From assembly GCA_944319735.1 (NCBI GenBank), contig CALUEU010000001.1, positions 310,001-374,000 on the forward strand: a stretch of DNA of 64,000 nucleotides. Direction: 5' to 3'. Below are positions 28,488-38,584 of the stretch, piece after piece. The notes below the pieces were generated by a model. That model saw nothing but the letters and a program-made list of their open reading frames with translations. It did not search any database and was not told where the DNA came from. Numbering within the stretch: position 1 is the stretch's first letter; each line of letters starts with the position of its first letter. Position numbers and translations under genes: made by a program. The DNA comes from an uncultured Methanomassiliicoccus sp. GTDB taxonomy: Archaea > Thermoplasmatota > Thermoplasmata > Methanomassiliicoccales > Methanomassiliicoccaceae.

Positions 28488-30287
28488 TTAGTGTTTGTTC
28501 CTCATGAAAAGATATATCGCTGCTACCAGTATGATTATGATCACAATCGCGATGAGTATGTAATACATCGTATTGTTACCATCATCACCTTCAGACGGCA
28601 TTGGTTCAGTGCCTATTTCTTTGAATGTTACTGAGATTGACTGATCTGCATTTACATTTGAGAATGTGTAAGTGCCATCATTGATTGTAACTTCTTTTCC
28701 ATTTACAGTTACATGGTCAATTTCATACCCTTTATTAGCACTGATTGTGAAAGTCTGACTTTTACCGGCCTCCACTAAAACTTTCCCAGAAGGAGTTATC
28801 TTTCCTCCAGAACCTGCTGATGCTGAGATCGTATAGCTTGTTGACTCTCCCGTCTTTTTAAATGTCACTGAAATCGTATGATTCGAAGTAACATTTGAAA
28901 AGGTGTAAGAGTCTCCTATGATCTGCACAATTTTTCCATCTACTAACAAAGTATCTATTTCATATCCATTGTTTGGTGTAAACTTGAAAGTCTTAGAACT
29001 TCCAGAAGATACTGATACGCTACCCTGTGGCGAGATGGATCCGCCTGTTCCTGCAGTGGCATTGATGGTATAGCTAGAAGATGGTCCTGGTCCGGGTCCT
29101 GGGCTTCCTCCATCCTTCTTAAATGTTACAGATATAGTGTGATTTTCTGTTACACTTAAGAATTTATAAGTGTCACCTGTAAGACTTACTGTTTTTCCAT
29201 CAACCAATACGTTGTCAATTTTATATCCGCTGTTTGGAGTTATTTTGAATGATATACTTTCTCCAGATTTTATAGACACTTCACCTGAGGGAGTGATTTT
29301 TCCATTAGCTCCAGCCGATGCATTGATTATGTATGTTTTATCAGGATCGTATTGTTTGAACGACGCCACTATTGACTGAGTTCCTTCAACATTGTGTGTA
29401 TACTTGTAGGTAAAGGTTCCGTCGTCATTTCTGGTGATGTCTGAAGGATTGACAGAAATTCCGTTGACTCTCACATCATTGAGGGTGTATCCATCATTGG
29501 GCGTGATTGTGAATGTTGCAGTCTCTCCTTTGGCTAATTCAACATCTGTTGGGCTGATTTTTCCTCCAGTACCTGCCACTGCATTCACAGCATATTTAAC
29601 TCCAATTGGGATGAATGTTACATCAACTGAATGATCTGCTCTAACGTTTTCAATTACATACAAAATAGAATCGCCGTGTGTTGCTGAAGGGTTGAATGCC
29701 TCCCCATCCAAAGTTACCTTTCCGATTGAGTATCCACTATCGGGAGTTACGGTGATGTATGCGTCTTCGCCCTCATTAACTATACCAGGTGAGTTTACTG
29801 TTCCTCCAACGGACTGCGTGATTGTTATTGTATACTTGTCTAGGGAAGCAGTCACGTTCAGATTTGCAGAAACTGAGTATCCTCCATTGGAGAAGATATT
29901 AATTAGATAAGTTCCGGCCACTAATTCAATTGTTTTGAAGAGCACTTTTGCATAAGCAGGTGTAGATTCAGTTGGACTTTTATATACTAAGTTATCTGAC
30001 GAATCGTGCACATCATATGAAAGAAATTGTCCCTGTGGAGGATTGGACAAATCTACCAATAGGGCATATCCATTAGACCCCGCCCCTGAGCCGGTAATAT
30101 AGCGATATGAGATAGATACACCATTGCCAGTTCCATTCCCTAATATTTCACTGCTTTCCCCACCAAGAGTGACTGCAGTGGAATAATTAGTGGTACCGTC
30201 ATCTGCTAACGGCGCCATTGTGGGTACGACCATCATAAATGCAACCATTAAAGCAAATAAACTCAGAGTCCATTTTGTTGTATTCAT
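28488..30287 (-). CDS. Surface protein with five InlB-like B repeats and C-terminal anchor
   Basis: About 599 residues. A signal peptide (LSLFALMVAFMMVVPTMAPLAD) leads to a beta domain, then five tandem repeats of about 75-80 residues with the pattern Y.I.A.AG.GG.I.P.G.V.+..G....F...+N.GY.I..+.V+G, each ending SVTFK. This matches the divergent InlB B-repeat / Listeria-Bacteroides repeat type. Before the membrane helix (YYILIAIVIIIILVAAIYLFM) lies an acidic linker, and the protein ends in RNKH. The ATG at 30287 overlaps the upstream stop as TAATG and has GGGGG eight bases upstream. It is last of a three-gene surface operon and probably mediates adhesion, which is inference. Confidence 0.85.
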   Translation of the reverse strand: MNTTKWTLSLFALMVAFMMVVPTMAPLADDGTTNYSTAVTLGGESSEILGNGTGNGVSISYRYITGSGAGSNGYALLVDLSNPPQGQFLSYDVHDSSDNLVYKSPTESTPAYAKVLFKTIELVAGTYLINIFSNGGYSVSANLNVTASLDKYTITITQSVGGTVNSPGIVNEGEDAYITVTPDSGYSIGKVTLDGEAFNPSATHGDSILYVIENVRADHSVDVTFIPIGVKYAVNAVAGTGGKISPTDVELAKGETATFTITPNDGYTLNDVRVNGISVNPSDITRNDDGTFTYKYTHNVEGTQSIVASFKQYDPDKTYIINASAGANGKITPSGEVSIKSGESISFKITPNSGYKIDNVLVDGKTVSLTGDTYKFLSVTENHTISVTFKKDGGSPGPGPGPSSSYTINATAGTGGSISPQGSVSVSSGSSKTFKFTPNNGYEIDTLLVDGKIVQIIGDSYTFSNVTSNHTISVTFKKTGESTSYTISASAGSGGKITPSGKVLVEAGKSQTFTISANKGYEIDHVTVNGKEVTINDGTYTFSNVNADQSISVTFKEIGTEPMPSEGDDGNNTMYYILIAIVIIIILVAAIYLFMRNKH

Positions 30288-31525
30288 TAGGTCTGCCCCC
30301 AAACGAGAATTGTTTCAGATTGAATCGTTTGGTTTGTGCTAGATTCGTTTTCATATACAAATACAGCAAATGCTGAAACTGGTACATGACCCTCATAGCA
30401 ATTTATCTCCCCTGAATAGTATGATGCATAACTAGGAACTTGAATAGATTCATCAGGAGTATATGGAGTTACACCTATGTATCCATCAAATTCAATAACA
30501 TACTCGTAAGTTAATACGATAGTTCCAGCAGGGAGTTTTCCGTCAAAGGCAACGAGCCAAGGTTTAAATCCACTAACTTTCCCATCGCCATTTATAACAC
30601 TCTCCACAAATATTTTGAATTGTGGAACTTCTGGTTCTGGAGTATCAGGTTCAGGAATCACAGCTATTGCGGTATCGAGTTCTTCTTCACCTGCAAAGAG
30701 CTTCATTGTATATGTTCCTGGTTTATATTTATCTGCAATCTCTGCGGGTTGATTGTCATCAAATGAGAAGTACCAGATGTGCTGACCGTCAGAATTTATA
30801 AGATCTTCAGAGTGGATTTCAGCATCCTCTGAATACAACTTTCCAACTAGATCTGCGTTAAATACTCCAGTTTGTTGATAAATTACATACATTGTTTTGT
30901 CTGCAATGTCTGTAATATCATTGCCATTCCAAACTTTGTTGATTGCGGCCTGAGCGTCAGCACTTTCGTTATAGTATCCTGCTTCAATGATTTTTAACTC
31001 CGCAGCATTAATATCGAAGAGAACTGAACTAGTGAATTGTGTTTGTGACGGAGATGATCCAGACATGGTTGCAGATACTCTGAGTGAATAAGAACCTTCA
31101 CTTAATTCATTCTTTAAACCCACATATCCATACCCATTCTTGAGCCACGTATCCTTCTTAATTTCTGTTTTAATGATAGGAGATGTTTGAGAATCAATCC
31201 TGAAATTTATGTTAATATTGCTCGTGAATTCATCTACTGTAACTTTATCACCAAAATAAATTTTCAGAGCGTAATATAGTGTGATACCGCCAAATGATTC
31301 GGGTGATGCTAATTTTACATATTGTATTTTATTGATGCCATCTTCAGAATCTATCCTTTTTTCAAATAAGATTGTGTCTAGATCATTTCCATCAGAATTA
31401 GAAAAAAGAATAGGAGCGCTGCTATCAGCAGCGCCAGCATCTGCTAATGATGCTATTGGGGATAGCATCACAACAAATGCTGCCAAGAGGGCAAATGCAC
31501 CTATGATCCTTTTTGTGGTTTTCAT
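30287..31525 (-). CDS. Secreted surface protein with one WYFSFDD module
   Basis: About 412 residues. A signal peptide (IIGAFALLAAFVVMLSPIASLADA) is followed by a beta-rich domain, a WYFSFDD-bearing module (coded around 30650-31010) that also occurs twice in the large protein encoded just upstream, a Pro/Glu linker (PEPDTPEPEVPQ), and a C-terminal domain resembling the end of that same protein. There is no C-terminal membrane helix, so it may be released or held by partners. The ATG at 31525 follows TTGGGGGCA, the same unusual ribosome site seen before the next gene. It is the second gene of the operon. Confidence 0.75.
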   Translation of the reverse strand: MKTTKRIIGAFALLAAFVVMLSPIASLADAGAADSSAPILFSNSDGNDLDTILFEKRIDSEDGINKIQYVKLASPESFGGITLYYALKIYFGDKVTVDEFTSNININFRIDSQTSPIIKTEIKKDTWLKNGYGYVGLKNELSEGSYSLRVSATMSGSSPSQTQFTSSVLFDINAAELKIIEAGYYNESADAQAAINKVWNGNDITDIADKTMYVIYQQTGVFNADLVGKLYSEDAEIHSEDLINSDGQHIWYFSFDDNQPAEIADKYKPGTYTMKLFAGEEELDTAIAVIPEPDTPEPEVPQFKIFVESVINGDGKVSGFKPWLVAFDGKLPAGTIVLTYEYVIEFDGYIGVTPYTPDESIQVPSYASYYSGEINCYEGHVPVSAFAVFVYENESSTNQTIQSETILVWGQT

Positions 31526-31541
31526 TTTATTGCCCCCAAGT

Positions 31542-34500
31542 TTATTCACCAATTGGTGTAACGGTGTTTGATAGAGAGTATGAGGTTACACCGTTGTCAT
31601 CAGTCCATTTGTATATAGCATGTGCTGAAACTAAGGTTGCACCATCCGTGTTAAGAGGGACAATCACAGACTGCATCGATGAAGATTCTGAGATGGATCC
31701 AACAGACATTGTGAATGGTACTGTGAGTCCACTGGCTCCTTCAAGTGTATAACTGACATATAATTCACCAGCGGGTACAACACTGTCAGTCATTGGATCT
31801 AAGTAGACTTTCACTGCATCAGAACCATCTGCTACTGCATAGTCTGCATTGACTTTCACAGCGTAGCTCTTTTCAGAGATGTTGAATGAATGTTGGAGAA
31901 TCGTTTCATCATCAGCAACAATGTGCATCACATAGTATCCTGCAAGTCCATATTGATCAACAACTGATTTTGCCTGATCATCGAACGAGAAGTACCAAGC
32001 TCTGCGTCCGTTATCTTGTAGAAGAGCCTCGGTGAAGACTTCAACGAGTTCTCCATCAACTATCTTGTAAAGAATGCCTTGCATTGCTGAATTTTCATAT
32101 CCTTTCTGATCGTAGATTATCCATGCAGTATTATTTATGACATCATTTACATTGACACCATATAGCAGCAGATAATTTCTAGCATCATCAGCATCATAGT
32201 TGAATCCAGCTGAGATTCCATCAATAGATTTATTTTCCGCTGGGTCAACAGGATCATCAAGGACAATATAATCAGCATAGAGATTTAATATGCCAGTATC
32301 CTTGTCTACATATTTAGTTAGGAATTCCCTATCGATCGCCTGCATAGGATTAACGGAATAGCTGAACTGACCGTCAAGTACCTCTATGGCACAGTCCCCA
32401 TACATCTCATTGATATCCAATGTTGTCCATTTGATGAAGATCATATTTTCAGGACTAACCCCAACATCGCTGATTGTATATTGTAATCCCATTTTCAATA
32501 ACATTGGATTAATTAACTGTTCGATATGCTTGTGTTGTGGTTCATCTCCAGGTAATCCGGATGAATTATATATGTAGTGATATTTTATTATGTATCCGGG
32601 TGTTACTTCAAATGCTTTCTTTGATGCCCATGCTGGAGGATATTCGCAAGGAGAGTGTCCCATATCTTCAGATATGCTGTTCCATGAAAGGGTATATCTT
32701 GCATCATAGAGGCCTGCTATCTTGGAATCTTTAATCTCAATATCGAATTTTCCGATAGGTGAGTCACCAGCGAGTATTAGTAGGTAGTACGTATCGTCGA
32801 CTAATTCATCAACATCTCTTGCTTGATCATCAAATGAGAAATACCAAGCTCGTATACCTTCACTTATTCCTCCATCAATAGGTTCATCATATATTAGATT
32901 GTCAGATGAATCAAATAAGGCATACGTAACATTCTCTCCCAGATCATCTGCTAGGTAGTATGTCATAAACATGGTATTACCTATGACGTCCGTCAGTGGT
33001 TTATTCCTCCAATCCATGGTATACATTGAATTTAGAAGTCCTGATATTTCATCTGCGGTAGCAGATTTATCATAACCTATTGCTGCTCCTAGGACAAGCG
33101 GACCTTCAATATAATTATTAAATTCAGGAATATTAGGATTTAAACCACAAATCATTGCTGTCCAATTTAATGCATAAGAGAAATCAATTCCCTCATCAAA
33201 ATCATTTGTATCAAATCCGTACTCACCTTCATAGACAAAGTTACCAATAAATGGAACGTCGTATGTGGGGTTGTTCATTTTACTTGTGTCTAATTCGATT
33301 GTTATGGGATTGCCATTTTCATCTAGATCCAATAGAGTTATTGTGATAACTGGATAGATGCGATTGCTGTTGAATGAAAGGTATGTTTTGCTTACATCAA
33401 TCATATCCTCAGTTATGATTTTTGGAAGTATGACTCCCATTACTGGATAGTTGCAGATACAATTTTCACAGTAACATGATGTGTAATCAGATTTACTATT
33501 GTAGATTATGCAGTTGCACCCTTCCTCACATTCAGTAATGTATTCAGATTGATCATATTCAGCTGATAATGCATAATTAATTGCATCGGTTCCATCAAGA
33601 CCATCTATGATCACTGCCCATTTTCCAGCATTCTTTGAGAAATAGTGTGCGATGAATGATACATCATCACCTTCAATGATGTCTTCAGAGGTTAAACCAT
33701 AGACATCTGTATTGGTATCATAAATTTTAACTGATCCATCAATCTCAGTGATTACCTTTTGGTGTACCTTGAATGTAACTGCAAAGTTTTCATCTACAAC
33801 ATTCTTACCATCCCTCAATTCTGATGTTGATATTGTGTAAATTAGAACATAGGTTCCGGCATTTGTTACTTTAAGATCTGTAAATCCTAAAACATTTCCA
33901 GAGAGTGGTTCTGTTCCTGCAGATATGCCATTTATATCTATTCCATCAACATAATCAGCAACATCATAGATAACTGGTAAGTTGCTACCAGGTATGCTGC
34001 CGGGAGCGTAGTAATGTATTGCGTTTAACGCTTTGATGTTGTTGTTTGGACTCACATATTGAGTGACCTCAACTGGAGCGTCTTGATATTCGCTGTTGTA
34101 TTCAATATCATGAACGTTAACAGTAACACCACGGTCTTCGTATGAGTTGGAAATAACTACATCTTCTCCAGCTTCATTAGTTTCTATTTCAGATACATTT
34201 GATATTGCATCAGAGTCTGTTACAGGCTCACCACCAACAGTTAGTTTATACTCAATGTTGGCTCCATCTGCCATGTTAAGATTACGAAGTGTTATGTTTG
34301 ATTTTGTGAGAACGTTTCCAGCATCATCCAGCTCTGCAGGCAAAATAACAAGTGTTCCTGCTAAATTACCTTCTAGAGTGACGTCTCCAAAGACAACGAT
34401 TGGCTCGCCATATATAGTTGGAACAAGTTCACCATTAATTATTAATGAACCAGCTTTGATTGTTGAGATTCCATTAACAGCAGAAATAGAACTGCCATCA

Positions 34501-35510
34501 TAGATGATCGTGCCGAGAACGGTTATGTTCTCAAAGTTAAGTTCAGAATCTTTTGAAAGTACTGCAACTGAGTTAGCTGGAATTATCAAAGAGTTAGCAT
34601 CGGTCGTAAGTCCAGACAAATATGAGTTTGAATCAGCAAATGATTTATTATCAGTGTAGCCAGCTAAGCCTAATTCTGGTTTATCACTGCTTAAAATCAC
34701 ATTATTTTCAACTACAAGTTCTGAGTTTTCATTTAAGGCTCTGAACATGATGCTTGCTCCCCATTTAGGAGCGTCTTGAATAGTATTTCCTGAAATTGAT
34801 ATGCTAGATCCTCCAAGATATTCAGATCCAACTTTATCATTTCCTGAAAAAGTTCTGCTTTTAGTTGCACTAAAGTTATTGCTGGAGATGTCTAGATTAA
34901 ATGTATCAGAGGTTGCTTTAGCACTCCTTACACCATCACGTGCACCTTCAAATGACAATATTGCATTGGTTGTTTCATTACCAAGCATATTTGAGAATAT
35001 TGATATGTTTCCTGCCTGAATATCTAAATATGATATTGCAACGTTTGTTCCTGCATTAATGCTACAATATTGAATTGTTGTGTTTGTAGTGTTATCTACT
35101 GCCACGTCATTATCGCAAATAGATACTGCCCCATCAATATTGATGAAGCTTAATCTTGCTCCTGCTTCTAGAGTAACAGTACCCATGATTGTCTTTGCTC
35201 CATCTGGAGCACCTACTGAATCATTAGGAATTGCATTGGGGGGCACCATACCATACAGTGATTTTCCTGAAGGTATTGTTAACGACCCAGTAAAATCTTC
35301 TGCAAGCACAAGATTATTTTCAATTGCATTATCAATGTCTTCCTGAGTGGAAATGTTTACATATCCCTCTGGGAGACTTTCTCCACTCAGCACAACAGTG
35401 TTTGAATCGCCATTGTCATCGCCCATGAGCAAAGGCGATGCAAATGCAGCGATCGCTATGAACACTGCTAATGCCATAATTATCGATTTTTTCTTCGATT
35501 TGTCGTTCAT
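31542..35510 (-). CDS. Large secreted adhesin-like protein with beta-helix, YDG and WYFSFDD domains
   Basis: About 1322 residues. A signal peptide (SIIMALAVFIAIAAFASPLLMG) precedes a long right-handed beta-helix region with pectate-lyase-like N/I/S ladders (about residues 50-480). A YDG/MBG-type beta domain follows (VKIYDTNT..NAG..AVIIDGLDG.DA.NY.L), then a Cys-rich insert (seven Cys within about 31 residues, coded near 33440-33540), and two copies of a WYFSFDD module (near 32740-33100 and 31870-32220). It has no C-terminal helix. The ATG at 35510 follows GAGTGAT. First large gene of the surface operon; the frame upstream of it holds a C-tract. Confidence 0.8.
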   Translation of the reverse strand: MNDKSKKKSIIMALAVFIAIAAFASPLLMGDDNGDSNTVVLSGESLPEGYVNISTQEDIDNAIENNLVLAEDFTGSLTIPSGKSLYGMVPPNAIPNDSVGAPDGAKTIMGTVTLEAGARLSFINIDGAVSICDNDVAVDNTTNTTIQYCSINAGTNVAISYLDIQAGNISIFSNMLGNETTNAILSFEGARDGVRSAKATSDTFNLDISSNNFSATKSRTFSGNDKVGSEYLGGSSISISGNTIQDAPKWGASIMFRALNENSELVVENNVILSSDKPELGLAGYTDNKSFADSNSYLSGLTTDANSLIIPANSVAVLSKDSELNFENITVLGTIIYDGSSISAVNGISTIKAGSLIINGELVPTIYGEPIVVFGDVTLEGNLAGTLVILPAELDDAGNVLTKSNITLRNLNMADGANIEYKLTVGGEPVTDSDAISNVSEIETNEAGEDVVISNSYEDRGVTVNVHDIEYNSEYQDAPVEVTQYVSPNNNIKALNAIHYYAPGSIPGSNLPVIYDVADYVDGIDINGISAGTEPLSGNVLGFTDLKVTNAGTYVLIYTISTSELRDGKNVVDENFAVTFKVHQKVITEIDGSVKIYDTNTDVYGLTSEDIIEGDDVSFIAHYFSKNAGKWAVIIDGLDGTDAINYALSAEYDQSEYITECEEGCNCIIYNSKSDYTSCYCENCICNYPVMGVILPKIITEDMIDVSKTYLSFNSNRIYPVITITLLDLDENGNPITIELDTSKMNNPTYDVPFIGNFVYEGEYGFDTNDFDEGIDFSYALNWTAMICGLNPNIPEFNNYIEGPLVLGAAIGYDKSATADEISGLLNSMYTMDWRNKPLTDVIGNTMFMTYYLADDLGENVTYALFDSSDNLIYDEPIDGGISEGIRAWYFSFDDQARDVDELVDDTYYLLILAGDSPIGKFDIEIKDSKIAGLYDARYTLSWNSISEDMGHSPCEYPPAWASKKAFEVTPGYIIKYHYIYNSSGLPGDEPQHKHIEQLINPMLLKMGLQYTISDVGVSPENMIFIKWTTLDINEMYGDCAIEVLDGQFSYSVNPMQAIDREFLTKYVDKDTGILNLYADYIVLDDPVDPAENKSIDGISAGFNYDADDARNYLLLYGVNVNDVINNTAWIIYDQKGYENSAMQGILYKIVDGELVEVFTEALLQDNGRRAWYFSFDDQAKSVVDQYGLAGYYVMHIVADDETILQHSFNISEKSYAVKVNADYAVADGSDAVKVYLDPMTDSVVPAGELYVSYTLEGASGLTVPFTMSVGSISESSSMQSVIVPLNTDGATLVSAHAIYKWTDDNGVTSYSLSNTVTPIGE

Positions 35511-35514
35511 AATA

Positions 35515-36047
35515 TCACTCTGCCTTCCGAGCATCGAGCGCTTTCGCTACTTCCGTCGGAGAATGCTTTAAAAATTCATTTCGAAAATCGTTCAATTTGA
35601 ACGATGAACTTTTAAAATGATGACGATATAATGCATACGTCTCAGGATTTGGAGCCTCGAATTCTTGAGAATAGACCTGACGGTAATCTTCATTTGTGCA
35701 TATATTCAGCAAAGCAGCCGGTGAGCAAATGCCGCTTTCGCTGAAGCATTTAATGTGAAAAATATCGTCAGGCTTATTCGGAGATAATTCACTCTTAAGG
35801 TTAAGCTGTGAAGAATTCTGAGACTTTTTTCTTTGATTTATCAAAGAAATGATTAATCCTGACTCTTTAGCAGAGTGAGAATTCCAATACCCCCCCCCCC
35901 CGCCAGGATTTGGGTGTAGGGGTTCTGAGACGGCATGTCAGCTCCAGATGTGTCTGAAACTTTAACAAACAAAGTCTGTCTATTCATTATGCCACCATCA
36001 TTTTGTCCATCGAACATTTTGTGCAGAAGCACAAGATAAGTGATCGA
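35515..36047 (-). pseudogene. Split surface-protein-like gene interrupted at a 12-C tract
   Basis: Two minus-strand frames meet at the C-run. Frame A is open from 36047, has an ATG at 36017, reads MFDGQNDGG then ..LFVKVSDTSGADMPSQNP and a glycine/hydrophobic stretch ILAGGGGIGILTLL, and stops at 35853. Frame B is open from 35937 through the run, and its last ~109 residues end at TGA 35515, four bases before the adhesin start. One extra C (or two fewer) would join A to B as a single product of about 167 residues. It is either a phase-variable gene, a decayed gene, or a sequencing slip in the homopolymer. Frame B's tail is hydrophilic and unrecognised. Confidence 0.5.
35890..35901. repeat. Homopolymeric tract of 12 C
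   Basis: Twelve consecutive C residues lie inside the split gene upstream of the surface operon. It is by far the longest G/C homopolymer in the window, and tract-length change would switch the reading frame of the minus-strand gene. Confidence 0.9.
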
Positions 36048-36132
36048 TCAATGTGATGACACGTCGGCCCCCATCCTTTGCACTCGTGCACATACGATAT
36101 CGACGAACTAAGGTACCAAATGGTTGTATCAT

Positions 36133-36146
36133 ATTTAAAAGATTAC
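36133..36146 (-). promoter_or_regulatory. Possible promoter of the split gene and surface operon
   Basis: The minus strand reads CTTTTAAATATGATAC, a TATA-like run about 110 bases upstream of the ATG at 36017. The interval 36048-36289 holds no other gene; the rest of it shows nothing I can name. Confidence 0.3.
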
Positions 36147-36289
36147 CTCATATAAAGATCAAGTATAATTCACACAACTAAATTTTTTAGCCAGCTTATT
36201 AAAAGCAACATGCAGATCTATAAAATCCAAGTAGTAACCGTCACTTGATGTGGACGTATATGGACTCAAATATTGATGAAAAACGTTAA

Positions 36290-36323
36290 TTGTTTAAAAA
36301 AATAGAAAGCGGGAGATCCCGCT
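36290..36323 (-). terminator. Terminator after the antiporter gene
   Basis: Seven-base arms AGCGGGA/TCCCGCT with a two-base loop (36308-36323) are followed on the minus strand by a run of T residues. Confidence 0.65.
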
Positions 36324-36327
36324 AATT

Positions 36328-37599
36328 TTAGCCTGTCGCCCCTTCTACTTTCTCTAAAGTTTCACTCTCGATCTTCTTACGGAACAACCATGTTAAGATC
36401 GGCGGCGCGATAATTGTAGTAGCCATCGACATGAAGATGATGACTGCAAACAGAGATGGTGATATCAGGGCATAAGTACTGAATGCTAATGTAGCAACTA
36501 CAATACCAACCTCACCTCTCGGCGCCATTCCTATTCCCACAATGGCAGCGGATTTGAAACCAAGCTTCCAGGCACCGATTCCGCATCCGATGAATTTAGT
36601 AAGGAGAGCAATGATTGTAACTCCGACTGCAAGAATGAGTGTATTTACATCAAAGGCAGAAAGGTCTACCTGCATACCCACATAAATGAAGAAGAACGGT
36701 ACCAAAAACTGGTTGAGCGACTGAACTTCCTCTTCACATGGGAGTTCATCTTTGAACTCAGCAAATACCATACCTGCAAGGAATGCACCTATGATAGCCG
36801 CTAAATTGACATAAGATGCAGCTAGAGAGATACCTAAACATACAACAATTGCAAGGATGAAAGGATTGCTTCGTCTGGGATTTCTAGCTGGAACATATCC
36901 TTCACATTCGCATTTTTTCCGGTACTCTTCCTGACGCTTTTTATGAACTTTTGGCAAGATGAGTGATCCCATTACAATGACTAGGATTACAAACAGTATT
37001 CCTAAGCCAACGGTACTTACCATGTCGACTACGTTAGCGCTTTCTCCTCCTACTGCTATACCGGTTACTACTGCCAGAACAATCATGCCTAAAACATCAT
37101 CAATTACGGCCGCTCCGATGATAACTCTCGATTCTATACGATGAGTTAGTTTCAGATCACCTATCACACGCGCGGTGATTCCAATACTAGTGGCGACCAT
37201 TGCTGCTGCAATGAATAGCGCCTCCGCCTGATTATTATCAATAAACATGATTAATGAGAATCCTGCAAGAAACGGAAGGACTACACCCAGTATGGCTACT
37301 AGCATGGCAGTTTTTCCTACCTTTCTAAGATCACTGAAAGGTGTTTCAAGACCTACAGAGAACAGCAGGAAAATGACACCCAGTTCACTGAGAACCTCTA
37401 AAACATCCATATACACGGGAGCGTCTTCGAAACCTAGCCACTGATAAAGGAAGATGTTTGCAACGATTATCCCAACTAATATCTCCCCGATAACAGCAGA
37501 AACTTTTATTTTTCTGCAGAGGTAACCTGCTATTTTGGCCAACAGGAATAAAACGAAGAGTTGCAATAGAACAACTGTTACTTCAAATTCTCCAGCCAC
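36328..37599 (-). CDS. CPA2-type Na+/H+ or K+/H+ antiporter
   Basis: A 423-residue transporter with about twelve hydrophobic helices. The paired acidic motif AAVIDDVLG in the middle is the ion-binding DD site of electrogenic CPA2 exchangers (NapA/KefB group). GLETPFSDLRK and MAPRGEVGIVVATLA are further family segments. A charged cytoplasmic loop with CECEG lies near residue 235. No TrkA-N domain is attached. The gene starts with GTG at 37599 after GGAGGTG. Which cation it moves is not clear. Confidence 0.85.
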   Translation of the reverse strand: MAGEFEVTVVLLQLFVLFLLAKIAGYLCRKIKVSAVIGEILVGIIVANIFLYQWLGFEDAPVYMDVLEVLSELGVIFLLFSVGLETPFSDLRKVGKTAMLVAILGVVLPFLAGFSLIMFIDNNQAEALFIAAAMVATSIGITARVIGDLKLTHRIESRVIIGAAVIDDVLGMIVLAVVTGIAVGGESANVVDMVSTVGLGILFVILVIVMGSLILPKVHKKRQEEYRKKCECEGYVPARNPRRSNPFILAIVVCLGISLAASYVNLAAIIGAFLAGMVFAEFKDELPCEEEVQSLNQFLVPFFFIYVGMQVDLSAFDVNTLILAVGVTIIALLTKFIGCGIGAWKLGFKSAAIVGIGMAPRGEVGIVVATLAFSTYALISPSLFAVIIFMSMATTIIAPPILTWLFRKKIESETLEKVEGATG

Positions 37600-37741
37600 T
37601 TCGGCACCTCCAGAAACTGTATGAAGAAGTTAGGGAGCATGAATTCATGAGATATCAATTAACACAACATAATTTACTTAATTAAGTTTACCATCCAAAA
37701 ACTACATTAATTTGGAATAGAAAAATATTGAAAAGAAGGAA

Positions 37742-38584
37742 TTAATTTTGACATTCCGTAGAATTCCTCTCAGATTCTGCTGAAAAATTTTCTAAAGGGT
37801 GGGAGTTTAGAAACTGCAGCACCCGTTCGGCGTAAGAATGAGAAGAAAGGAAATGTCCTGCTCCGGGAACCCAATACTGCTCGACATTGGCTATTCCTTT
37901 CACAAGCTCGTCGGCGAAATATGGAGACACCATGATATCTGAATCCCCATGAACGACTAATGTAGGAGCGTCAATGAGGTGTAATCTTTCACGGTTGTCA
38001 AATGCATCTAGCGCTCTCTTCTGCTGTACATAACCATTAATGACGCGCAGATCGTCTCCGCGGTTTTCTGTTCCCCTTCTAGTAGGTCTGTACAACTTAC
38101 CGCTTAAATGAGCGTCCGTAGAGCACCAGGCCTGCATCATTGCATTGAATGTATACAGGTCAGCTCCTTCCAGAACTGAATGAAGCATAGCTTCGATTGC
38201 ATATCTTGACCTGTCGGGTTCTCTGGTATACGTGGACATCAGAGTAAGAGTTCCTGTCAGATCGCTATGGTTTATGGCAATCTCCTGAGCTACATTGCCC
38301 CCCATTGACCATCCTAAGATGTGTGCCTTTTCAATTCCAAGTTCAGCCAATAAGCCTGCTGCATCGTCTGCCAAATCGCTCATTATAAACTGATCAGAGG
38401 GGGCTTCAGTAAGACCTGATCCCCTGTTGTCACAGATAATCACCTTGTAATCTTTTTCGAAGAGAGGCACGGTCTTTTTCCAATTGTGCAGATCTCCGAA
38501 TAGACCAGCTACCAGAAGAAGAGGTTCACCTTCTCCGGATACATGATAATGAACTTTAACATCGCCTACTTTTTGAAATGGCAT
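37742..38584 (-). CDS. Alpha/beta hydrolase
   Basis: About 280 residues with the full catalytic set: oxyanion strand GEPLLLVAGLFGD, nucleophile elbow GWSMGGN (Ser), acid HGDSDIMV (Asp) and GAGHFLSS (His). The substrate is unknown; nearest by pattern are small-molecule esterases, lactonases and C-C hydrolases. The ATG at 38584 begins the conserved fold; a TATA-like CGTATATAC about 25-30 bases upstream supports a leaderless transcript there rather than the longer frame from 38668. Confidence 0.85.
   Translation of the reverse strand: MPFQKVGDVKVHYHVSGEGEPLLLVAGLFGDLHNWKKTVPLFEKDYKVIICDNRGSGLTEAPSDQFIMSDLADDAAGLLAELGIEKAHILGWSMGGNVAQEIAINHSDLTGTLTLMSTYTREPDRSRYAIEAMLHSVLEGADLYTFNAMMQAWCSTDAHLSGKLYRPTRRGTENRGDDLRVINGYVQQKRALDAFDNRERLHLIDAPTLVVHGDSDIMVSPYFADELVKGIANVEQYWVPGAGHFLSSHSYAERVLQFLNSHPLENFSAESERNSTECQN

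Noticed and set aside
31513-31752. Plus-strand frames within the surface operon
   Set aside because: They mirror the repetitive minus-strand coding sequence and lack start signals.
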